Shown one piece after another: positions 1 to 5,773 of a stretch of DNA of 10,547 nucleotides. A program made the translations under genes and the position numbers. The notes below the pieces were generated by a model. The model was not told where the DNA came from. It ran no database searches and saw only the letters and a program-made list of their open reading frames with translations. The first letter of the stretch is position 1, and each line of letters begins with the position of its first letter. The DNA comes from Acidobacteriaceae bacterium (GTDB taxonomy: Bacteria > Acidobacteriota > Terriglobia > Terriglobales > Acidobacteriaceae), in the NCBI GenBank assembly GCA_030039895.1, contig JASHUR010000009.1:1-10547 (forward strand), read 5' to 3'.

Positions 1-1788
1 TACAATCAGCGGGACCTTCACATCGGTTCGTGTTTTGTCCACGTAAACCAGCAGCGCAGGCGCGCCCGGATCATCCAGGCTTGCGCCGCCCTCAACTTCA
101 AGTATCCCGGCTTCAGGATCCACCAGAGCCGCGCCCGCAGTCGCCGCTACAAAATTCGCTCGCGCTTGCGCCGCGGCCGCTAGCGACGCGGCAACCGGGG
201 CCGTCCTGGAGTCATAGCGTACGCACGCAACCGCATGTGGCGTGGTCGTGCCGACGATGCTCAAATTGCCGCCAGCTCGCGCGCTCAGCTCGCGCAGCAC
301 CTCGCCAATCGGGTTGGCGATGCTCAGCCCATGCCCGCGCCCATCCGTTCCTCCGGCAAAAAACAGCCCCACCGGCTCTGCATTCGATGCGTCCACAACC
401 AGCGCGCCTGAGTCGCCGCTGTCTGAAAACCGGTCGCCGGCAATCCCAATCTGGCCGGTAAAAATCTTCGTATAGTACGGCTGCGTCTCAGCGCAGTCTT
501 TGAAGTAGTCAACCTTCACACTCAGGTCTACCGCCGCAACCGTCGAGCAGGTCAGGCCCGTCGTCCGTCCGCTCTTCGCCAGCTTCAACCCGTTGAGGTT
601 GCTCGCCGTCAGTACTTCGCCGTCTCCGGCCATCGGCGCTGCCGCTCCCAGTTCGCTGTCAATCTTTGCAGGGCGCGCAGGGCTCGCCAGCTGCAGAATC
701 TTCCCCGTTGGGTCCACCGCTCCAGGTGCAACCTGCGCCAGTGCCGCATCCACATCCGTCTGCTTCGATGCCAGCGGGACCACATACTTCAGTGTTCCAA
801 CCGCTCGCAGTGTCGATCCCGCGTGGCTCAGTGGAACGCATCCGTCATCAATCATTCCCGGTTCGTCAATCGTATCGCCCACCTTGCCCTGGTCTGACTC
901 CGCCAGCACATGGTTGTTGCTCAGGATGTACTCATTTCCGCCACTGTCCTTTACCAGTGCACCCAGCGTGCCCCCGCAGCAGTCCGCGACATACTGTTCG
1001 CCATCTGCGTCCTGGTAGGTATCAAAGTCATTGTCGTTGCCGCCCGAAGCCCCCAGCGCAATCTCGCCAGTCTGCGCAGCCTGGTTCATCACCGGGCTGC
1101 TGTTCACGCCATCATTCAGCATGATCTTCAATGGGGCGGTCGTTGCCGTCCCATCCACCGTGGCGTGCAGATAAATCGTCTCTCTCGCCGGAGTTGCAGG
1201 GGCCGTGTAGCTCACCTTACATGTCGTGTACTGGTCCAGGCTACGCTGGCAGCTCGTATTGCTCAGGGTCCCCAGGTCGCTGCCGCGCGGTCCGCTTCCG
1301 CTGAGCGACCAGTGCACCGCACCCGCATTCACCTCCGCAATCTCGGCCGTTGCCTCCAGCGTCGACCGTTCCGTCAGCGCCGCATTCTCCGGCAGCAGAG
1401 ACTGCACAAATCCCGGCGTCACGCTGACCACCGTGCTTGCGACCTCCAGCGGATCATTCTTCAGATGCGCCGCAATCTCAATCCGCGCTGTGTCCTCCGA
1501 CAGCGCTGTGGGAGGCGTATAAACCCCGGATTGATCAATGCGCCCTTCGCCCAACGACGAAGCGTTATCACCGCCCGCGACTGACCATACCACCGCTGCC
1601 TTATCGCCCGAAGGCAACCGCGCCGAAAACTTGATCTGTCCGGCCGAATTCACTGACGATGTCGACGCCGCAATCGAGAACGCGCCATTCGCGCTCGTGG
1701 CGCCGTATTGGCTCACACCGCACCCCGCCACAAACACGAGCAGCGCGGGAATCGCCAGCGCGTATCGCCGATGGGGAGGTCTCTTCAT
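1..1788 (-). CDS. Trypsin-like serine protease lipoprotein with Ig-like domains (3' end cut by window edge)
   Basis: An open frame of 596 codons runs from the ATG at 1786-1788 off the left edge, so the C-terminus is missing. Residues 1-23 are a lipoprotein signal peptide: basic n-region, hydrophobic core, lipobox V-A-G-C with Cys23 as lipidation site. Residues about 38-124 and 125-220 look like two bacterial Ig-like domains (WSVAGG, GVYTPP). The protease domain follows at about 268-505. It shows the three trypsin-fold sites: His293 in SNNHVLA, Asp347 (or Asp345) in TDVDAAL, and Ser460 in DSGDSGAL. A less conserved C-terminal stretch (about 505-596) ends in a segment resembling the extra domain found after some Nal1-like bacterial proteases; that likeness is from memory. 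Upstream, GGAA about 6 bases before ATG is a modest ribosome site. The gene lies 133 bp after the ABC permease, so co-transcription is possible but unproven. The substrate is unknown. An envelope-anchored, active protease is likely because all three catalytic residues are present. Confidence 0.9.
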   Translation of the reverse strand, partial: MKRPPHRRYALAIPALLVFVAGCGVSQYGATSANGAFSIAASTSSVNSAGQIKFSARLPSGDKAAVVWSVAGGDNASSLGEGRIDQSGVYTPPTALSEDTARIEIAAHLKNDPLEVASTVVSVTPGFVQSLLPENAALTERSTLEATAEIAEVNAGAVHWSLSGSGPRGSDLGTLSNTSCQRSLDQYTTCKVSYTAPATPARETIYLHATVDGTATTAPLKIMLNDGVNSSPVMNQAAQTGEIALGASGGNDNDFDTYQDADGEQYVADCCGGTLGALVKDSGGNEYILSNNHVLAESDQGKVGDTIDEPGMIDDGCVPLSHAGSTLRAVGTLKYVVPLASKQTDVDAALAQVAPGAVDPTGKILQLASPARPAKIDSELGAAAPMAGDGEVLTASNLNGLKLAKSGRTTGLTCSTVAAVDLSVKVDYFKDCAETQPYYTKIFTGQIGIAGDRFSDSGDSGALVVDASNAEPVGLFFAGGTDGRGHGLSIANPIGEVLRELSARAGGNLSIVGTTTPHAVACVRYDSRTAPVAASLAAAAQARANFVAATAGAALVDPEAGILEVEGGASLDDPGAPALLVYVDKTRTDVKVPLIV

Positions 1789-1921
1789 ACGAATTTCCGG
1801 AATAGCAGCCTTTTCCACACGCCGCTCATCCCCGGGGGCATTCAATCCATCCCTGAGGTCTCTAATCTTAGCCCTGTTCACTTAAATGCCGACAGAAGAA
1901 ATGTTACGGTTACACAAACTT
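1789..1921. other. Intergenic gap between ABC permease and protease lipoprotein
   Basis: These 133 bases separate two leftward genes. I see no intrinsic terminator (no GC-rich stem followed by T's) and no convincing -35/-10 pair. A short direct repeat, GTTAC-G-GTTAC, lies at 1903-1913. The protease gene may be read through from the ABC operon or have a weak or alternative-sigma promoter here. Confidence 0.4.
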
Positions 1922-2743
1922 TCAAGAAATTACCTTTCCCAGAAAACCTCGCAGCCCGATCCCGCCCAGCACCGCCAGTGAGACGACCAAAGCCGCCAGA
2001 ATCAGCAGGGAAGGCATATGCGGAACACCCGGCGTCAGCGCCGCCCGCAGCCCTTCGCTCATATACACAATCGGGTTCAGCAGAACCCCGATCTGCAACC
2101 ACCGGATGTGGTTCAACGCCTCCCACGGGTAGTACACGCAGCCCAGAAACGTAATTGGCACCACCACAATCGAGAACACCAGCCCGATCTGCTGCGGCTT
2201 CACATTCGCGCCAATCGCCAGCCCCAGCGCGCCCGCCACCAGGCTCGCCAGAATCAGCGTTGCAATCAACATCGGCCAGCTCGCCACGTGCGCATACACC
2301 GGCGTCGCCGGCACCCATACCGCCAGAGGAAACACCAGCAGCGCGGCCAAAATGCTCTGGATCGCGCTGAAGACAACCTTCTCCGCCGCAACCGCCGCCA
2401 CCGGCAGCGGACACATCACCCGGTCATCGATTTCGCGAGTAATCCCGAACTCCTGCGAGAGCGGGAGCGCCACCGCCGCAATGCCGCTGAACATGATCGC
2501 CACGGCCATCAGCCCCGGAAGCAGCACCGTGGCAAAGTCCGCGCCGCCCACATCCTGCGCCTGCCCAATGCGCGGCAGCAAAAACGTGAACACAAACAGG
2601 AACAGCAGCGGCTGCATGATGATCCGCACGATGAACGGCCCAATCTCCCGCCGCAGCACGCGCAAGTCGCGCAACATCAATCCAACGAACGCGCTCGTAT
2701 AGGACACACGCACCGGCCGTCCGGTTGCAGCTACGCTACTCAC
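1922..2743 (-). CDS. ABC-2 type exporter permease (DrrB-like)
   Basis: This 273-residue integral membrane protein is the membrane half of an ABC-2 exporter. Its six predicted hydrophobic segments fall near residues 37-57, 72-95, 120-143, 153-178, 185-204 and 243-264. The segment about 75-115 (LPGLMAVAIMFSG, then ITREIDDRVMCPLPV) and the later LNPIVYMSEGLRAAL (222-236) are typical of the ABC-2 membrane domain of drug- or polyketide-type exporters. The start is a GTG (2741-2743). It overlaps the last 8 bases of the ATPase gene and is preceded at 6 bases by a strong GGGGAGGG ribosome site (2750-2757), so translational coupling with the ATPase is likely. The stop is TGA at 1922-1924. Together with the upstream ATPase it should form a homodimeric-permease exporter of a hydrophobic or glycolipid-like compound. 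The substrate cannot be read from the sequence. The length is normal for the family and nothing is missing. Confidence 0.94.
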   Translation of the reverse strand: MSSVAATGRPVRVSYTSAFVGLMLRDLRVLRREIGPFIVRIIMQPLLFLFVFTFLLPRIGQAQDVGGADFATVLLPGLMAVAIMFSGIAAVALPLSQEFGITREIDDRVMCPLPVAAVAAEKVVFSAIQSILAALLVFPLAVWVPATPVYAHVASWPMLIATLILASLVAGALGLAIGANVKPQQIGLVFSIVVVPITFLGCVYYPWEALNHIRWLQIGVLLNPIVYMSEGLRAALTPGVPHMPSLLILAALVVSLAVLGGIGLRGFLGKVIS

Positions 2744-3680
2744 GCAGGTCCCTCCCCGTCAGTTGAATGAATACCGTCTCCAGGCTCGGCTCGTTAATGG
2801 AAATGTCACGCACCCCATAGCTGTGTGTGGCCTGCATCAGCTCCGGCAGCAGTCCATCGAGCTTCGGTACAAGCAGCCGCAGCCCTCCGGCAAACGGCTC
2901 CACGCTCTGGATCTGCGGTATCGCCCGCAGCTTCTCCGCCAGCGCATGCGACGTCTCCTCCGAGCGCAGCGCCAGCTCGATCCGGGTGTTCGCACCCAGT
3001 GTCGTCTTCAGCCGCTCGGGAGAATCCAGCGCCAGCACCTTGCCGTGGTCAATAATCGCCACGCGTTCGCACAATTCGTCGGCTTCTTCCATGTAGTGCG
3101 TCGTCAGCACTACCGTAATGCCTTCGTCGCGAAGCGTCCGCACCGCGTCCCACATCGCAATGCGACTTTGCGGATCGAGCCCCGCGCTCGGCTCATCCAG
3201 AAACAGCACCGCCGGCCGGTGCGCAATCGCACGCGCAATCTGCACTCGCTGCTGCAAGCCGCCGGAAAGCTGCGGCGGAAAACTCTTCGCGCGCTCCAGC
3301 AGCAGAAACTGCTTCAGCAACTCATTCGCCCGCTCCCGCGCCGCCGCTCCGCTGAACCCAAAGTATTTGCAGTGGAAGTAAAGATTCTCAAAGATCGTCA
3401 GCGACCGGTCCAGCGTGTTGTACTGCGGCACCACGCCGATGTTTCGCCGCGCCGTCGCCGGATGCGCCACAACATCCACGCCCGCAATGCGCACGCTTCC
3501 GCTCGTCGGCAATGTCCGCGTCGTGCAAATCCCTATTGTGGTTGTTTTGCCTGCGCCGTTCGGTCCCAGCAGTCCAAACAGCTCGCCCTCGGGTACGGTC
3601 AGGTCAATGCCGTCCACAGCGGTAACGCTCTGCTGCTTGTCGCGGTAGATTTTTGTCAGGCCGGAGATTTCTACAATCAA
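2736..3680 (-). CDS. ABC transporter ATP-binding protein (DrrA/CcmA-like)
   Basis: This 314-residue cytoplasmic ATPase powers the ABC-2 exporter with the overlapping downstream permease. All nucleotide-binding motifs are intact: Walker A GPNGAGKT (39-46), Q-loop Gln86, signature LSGGLQQR (138-145), Walker B LFLDEP (159-164), D-loop SAGLD (165-169) and H-loop His195 in TTHYMEEA. The signature has Leu in place of the usual Gln of LSGGQ, which is common in this subfamily. Residues about 220-314 are the extra C-terminal domain of the DrrA group, ending in EPSLETVFIQLTGRDLRE. The start codon appears to be TTG (3678-3680), because translation from there gives the expected N-terminus MIVEISGLTKIY. 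No ATG lies nearby in frame. A CTG with AAGGAG just before it lies 30 bases further upstream and is a less likely alternative. A perfect TATAAT at 3723-3728 probably provides the -10 box. Confidence 0.96.
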   Translation of the reverse strand: MIVEISGLTKIYRDKQQSVTAVDGIDLTVPEGELFGLLGPNGAGKTTTIGICTTRTLPTSGSVRIAGVDVVAHPATARRNIGVVPQYNTLDRSLTIFENLYFHCKYFGFSGAAARERANELLKQFLLLERAKSFPPQLSGGLQQRVQIARAIAHRPAVLFLDEPSAGLDPQSRIAMWDAVRTLRDEGITVVLTTHYMEEADELCERVAIIDHGKVLALDSPERLKTTLGANTRIELALRSEETSHALAEKLRAIPQIQSVEPFAGGLRLLVPKLDGLLPELMQATHSYGVRDISINEPSLETVFIQLTGRDLRE

Positions 3681-3722
3681 AATGCAGGACCCATCTGAGA
3701 AGGAAATCAGGAAGCTCCTTCA

Positions 3723-3728
3723 ATTATA
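3723..3728 (-). promoter_or_regulatory. Candidate -10 box for the ABC exporter operon
   Basis: On the minus strand this reads TATAAT, a perfect sigma-70 -10 hexamer, about 42 bases before the TTG start of the ATPase. The -35 region at 17-base spacing (CTGTGA) is a poor match, so the promoter may be weak or activator-dependent. It lies just after the terminator of the preceding gene, where an operon promoter is expected. Confidence 0.5.
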
Positions 3729-3759
3729 CGGAGCCCCGTGCTCTTCACAGATTCATCCC

Positions 3760-3792
3760 AAAAACATACGGGGAGCATTCTGTGCTCCCCGT
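3760..3792 (-). terminator. Intrinsic terminator of the small Cys/His protein gene
   Basis: A perfect 10-bp stem (3768-3777 ACGGGGAGCA with 3783-3792 TGCTCCCCGT) closes a 5-base loop. Read on the minus strand, it is followed after three bases by a TTTTT run (3760-3764). It sits 25 bases after the stop of the gene ending at 3817, so it fits a rho-independent terminator insulating that gene from the ABC operon. The other side carries an A-run (3795-3800), not a T-run on the plus strand, so rightward termination is not supported. Confidence 0.82.
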
Positions 3793-3816
3793 GCAAAAAA
3801 CCTCTTCACAACGAAA

Positions 3817-4098
3817 TTAAGCAGCGTCCGGCTTTCTCGCCCGAGTCGGGATCAGCGCCGGACGTCCGGTCAGCGAAGGCATAAGACGTACCTCCCCTGC
3901 ATTGGCAGCATGCATCCGGCGCACCTCTCGCGCCGATAAAGTACGCATGGTTTCAGTAGAGTAGTAAATTTGCTTCCCGCAGTCCAGGCAGACCATATAG
4001 GTCTCATTCTGCAACGTGAAAGGACGTGTCAGATGCTGGTGGCTGCAACCAAGGAAAACCTCATAAAGAAAATTCAAAATTGCACGGACAACGCTCAT
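3817..4098 (-). CDS. Small Cys/His-containing protein of unknown function (zinc-ribbon-like)
   Basis: The gene encodes 93 residues beginning MSVVRAILNFLYEVFLGCSHQH. A Cys-Ser-His-Gln-His cluster (Cys18, His20, His22) is followed about 20 residues later by CLDCG (Cys37, Cys40). This spacing could bind one zinc ion. Between them is RPFTLQNETYMVC, which recalls small proteins I have seen in Acidobacteria genomes; no function is known to me. The N-terminal 17 residues are hydrophobic and might be a short membrane or amphipathic helix. I chose the ATG at 4096-4098 because AAAGAGGG (4107-4114) lies 8 bases upstream. The frame stays open to a TTG at 4221, but that extension crosses a 13-bp tandem duplication and a hairpin, and looks non-coding. 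A strong terminator follows the gene, so it is probably a single-gene transcript. Confidence 0.78.
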   Translation of the reverse strand: MSVVRAILNFLYEVFLGCSHQHLTRPFTLQNETYMVCLDCGKQIYYSTETMRTLSAREVRRMHAANAGEVRLMPSLTGRPALIPTRARKPDAA

Positions 4099-4106
4099 GG
4101 AGTTAG

Positions 4107-4114
4107 CCCTCTTT
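4107..4114 (-). promoter_or_regulatory. Ribosome binding site deciding the start of the small Cys/His gene
   Basis: The minus strand reads AAAGAGGG, with 8 bases between it and the ATG at 4098. This supports the 93-residue product over the 134-residue version that would start at a TTG inside a hairpin. Confidence 0.65.
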
Positions 4115-4176
4115 CTTTTCCTTGCGCGAACGTTGCTGCCTGCTTCGTAAGGAAGGAATTCGGCGCGCATTAGCAC

Positions 4177-4202
4177 TTCAGGTCTACAATTCAGGTCTAC
4201 AA
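4177..4202. repeat. Perfect 13-bp tandem direct repeat
   Basis: TTCAGGTCTACAA occurs twice head to tail (4177-4189 and 4190-4202) with no mismatch. The unit is not a multiple of three, which argues against the region being translated. It lies about 80 bases upstream of the small Cys/His gene and directly beside an AT/GC hairpin. It could be a recent slippage duplication, a double operator or part of a mobile-repeat remnant; the sequence alone does not decide. Confidence 0.85.
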
Positions 4203-4222
4203 ATTGGAACCGTGTCCCCAAT
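4203..4222. repeat. Small hairpin, REP-like candidate
   Basis: ATTGG at 4203-4207 pairs with CCAAT at 4218-4222 around a 10-base core, AACCGTGTCC. The 'TTGGGGACACGG' wording resembles palindromic ends I associate with REP/RAYT-type repeats in environmental bacteria. That is from memory, and no transposase is present here. It abuts the tandem 13-mer. Confidence 0.4.
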
Positions 4223-4285
4223 GCACCGTAGCGGGGGGACCGCCTTTAGTGAGATGTTAGATTAGCCCAAAAGTCACACCCTAGA

Positions 4286-4312
4286 TAGTCAAAAACCGTA
4301 ACTTTTTGACTA
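4286..4312. repeat. Perfect 10-bp inverted repeat (AT-rich)
   Basis: TAGTCAAAAA (4286-4295) and TTTTTGACTA (4303-4312) are exact reverse complements around a 7-base loop. It lies 55 bases beyond the amidase stop codon on the transcribed side. It could act as a weak terminator or processing hairpin, since the stem ends in five A-T pairs, but no separate T-run follows. It is immediately next to a second hairpin, which suggests a repeat element more than a simple terminator. Confidence 0.75.
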
Positions 4313-4313
4313 C

Positions 4314-4334
4314 CCCAAAGTGCCTGACTTTGGG
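4314..4334. repeat. Perfect 8-bp inverted repeat next to the first
   Basis: CCCAAAGT (4314-4321) and ACTTTGGG (4327-4334) pair exactly around the loop GCCTG. It is one base from the preceding inverted repeat, so the two make a double hairpin of about 49 bases downstream of the amidase gene. The purpose is unknown; transcript-end stabilisation or a repeat-family unit are both possible. Confidence 0.7.
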
Positions 4335-4366
4335 TTACTCTGCGCAACCTGCTAATTCAAAAAGAA

Positions 4367-5761
4367 TTACCAATTCAGGGCTATTGGGGGCGGCAAATAG
4401 CCGAACTCGCTTTCAACCACGGCAGCCACCGCAAGGACCTCTTCATCCGCATATGGGCGCCCTGCAACCTGCACTCCGATCGGCAACCCCTCTGCGCTCC
4501 GCCCCACCGGAACAACCCCTGCCGGAGCCGCCAGCAGATTAAACCACTGCATATACCGCATCGCGTCCAGATACTCGACCCGTTGCCCGTCAATCTCCCA
4601 TGCGCGCTCTCCATGCCGGAACGCCGGAACCGAGCAAACCGGCGTCAATAGCAGCGGGCACTCCCTCATCTCCTCAAGTAGTCGCCCGCGCACCACGTCG
4701 CACTCCGCCCACGCCGTCAGCATCTGCTCGGCGGTCAACGGCTCCGCCGCCCGCGCAATTGCCAAGAACCCTCGAAACACCGGGCTCAGCTTCGTCTCCT
4801 GCCCGCGAACCACCGGCCGGTAAAGCATCTCGCCGCACTGCACAAAAAACTTCCACCACAGCTTGCGCGCTGCCTCCAGCGCCGCAGGCCGGAATCGCCT
4901 CACTGTAAATCCACGCCGCTCCAGCGCTGCCGCCGCGTCCCGCACTGCCTGCCGTGTCTCCTCCGACACGGGAGTAATCCCGTCATCCTCGAACCACCCA
5001 ATCGGAATCCGCTTCGCATCCTCCAGCGTAACCTCGCGCGTCGCCACCGGAGCGCTCGCCGGATCCACCTCATCCCGCCCCGCCAGGACGCGAAACAGAA
5101 GCGCCACGTCGGCCACCGTCCGCGCCATCGGTCCAATCGCGCCGAGAATCGAAAATGGTCCCACGCACGGCGGTAGATGTCCGCGTCCCGGCACGCGCCC
5201 CGGCGTCGGCTTCAGGGAACAAATCCCGCAAAAGTGCGCCGGCTCGCGCACTGACCCTCCGCTGTCGCTGCCCAACCCTCCGGCAGACATCCCAGCCGCG
5301 ATCGCCGCCGCCTCGCCGCCGCTTGACCCTCCAGCCGCATGCTCCAGGCTCCACGGGTTCGCCGTCCGCCCATGCAGGACGTTGTCCGTCTCATACGCCA
5401 TCAGGAACTCCGGACAATTCGTTGTTCCCAGCAACGTCACGCCTGCCGCCCTCAGCCGCGCCACCACTTCCGCGTCCTCTTTCGGAACGGATCCCCGGTT
5501 CAGCACGCTCCCGATCTCGCATCGGTAGCCCGCCGTCGCAATTGACGACTTCACCGTGACCGGCAGCCCCGCCAGCGGCCCGCTTCGCTTTTCGCGCGCC
5601 TGCGCCCGCACCCGCTCTGCGTCAAAATCCACAATCGCGTTTAGCGCCGGGTTCAGGCGTTCAATTCGCCGAATATGCTCTTCCGCCAGCTCCAGCGCAG
5701 ACACCTCGCCCCGCCGCAGCAGGGCAAGCTGTTCCACCGCGGGCCGCAGCGCAATGCTCAT
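4367..5761 (-). CDS. Amidase-signature family hydrolase (FAAH/GatA-like)
   Basis: The gene encodes a 464-residue cytoplasmic hydrolase of the amidase-signature superfamily, which cleaves C-N amide bonds with a Ser-cisSer-Lys triad. The triad is intact: Lys71 in PVTVKSS, cis-Ser146 in GGSSGG and nucleophile Ser170 in GSDSGGSVREPA. The spacings of 75 and 24 residues equal those of fatty acid amide hydrolase (Lys142, Ser217, Ser241). The following FCGICSLKPT is also FAAH-like. No signal peptide is visible. The real substrate (fatty amide, aryl amide, dipeptide or other) cannot be assigned. Being a GatA subunit is less likely because no gatB or gatC is nearby. The ATG at 5759-5761 is chosen because GAGGGGG (5767-5773) precedes it. 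The gene lies 10 bp after the stop of the 1146-residue exported protein, so the two are very probably co-transcribed. The stop is TAA at 4367-4369. Confidence 0.95.
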   Translation of the reverse strand: MSIALRPAVEQLALLRRGEVSALELAEEHIRRIERLNPALNAIVDFDAERVRAQAREKRSGPLAGLPVTVKSSIATAGYRCEIGSVLNRGSVPKEDAEVVARLRAAGVTLLGTTNCPEFLMAYETDNVLHGRTANPWSLEHAAGGSSGGEAAAIAAGMSAGGLGSDSGGSVREPAHFCGICSLKPTPGRVPGRGHLPPCVGPFSILGAIGPMARTVADVALLFRVLAGRDEVDPASAPVATREVTLEDAKRIPIGWFEDDGITPVSEETRQAVRDAAAALERRGFTVRRFRPAALEAARKLWWKFFVQCGEMLYRPVVRGQETKLSPVFRGFLAIARAAEPLTAEQMLTAWAECDVVRGRLLEEMRECPLLLTPVCSVPAFRHGERAWEIDGQRVEYLDAMRYMQWFNLLAAPAGVVPVGRSAEGLPIGVQVAGRPYADEEVLAVAAVVESEFGYLPPPIALNW

Positions 5762-5766
5762 GGCCG

Positions 5767-5773
5767 CCCCCTC
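5767..5773 (-). promoter_or_regulatory. Ribosome binding site deciding the amidase start
   Basis: The minus strand reads GAGGGGG, 5 bases before the ATG at 5761. It overlaps the TGA stop (5772-5774) of the upstream gene. This favours the 464-residue product over an upstream extension that would lie inside the preceding gene, and it suggests translational coupling. Confidence 0.7.

Noticed and set aside
910..1584. Rightward open frame (224 codons) opposite the protease
   Set aside because: Low-complexity Arg-rich translation. The minus strand carries the intact catalytic protease frame through the same bases.
2018..3698. Two rightward Arg/His/Gln-rich open frames opposite the ABC genes
   Set aside because: No recognisable domain. 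Both are antisense to complete ABC exporter genes with all motifs.
4099..4221. N-terminal extension of the small Cys/His protein to a TTG at 4221
   Set aside because: The extension reads through a 13-bp tandem duplication and starts inside a hairpin. The ATG at 4098 has a good ribosome site and begins the hydrophobic segment.
4286..4312. AT-rich inverted repeat as a standard intrinsic terminator of the amidase
   Set aside because: The stem has few G-C pairs and no T-run follows on the minus strand, so it is recorded as an inverted repeat, not as a terminator.
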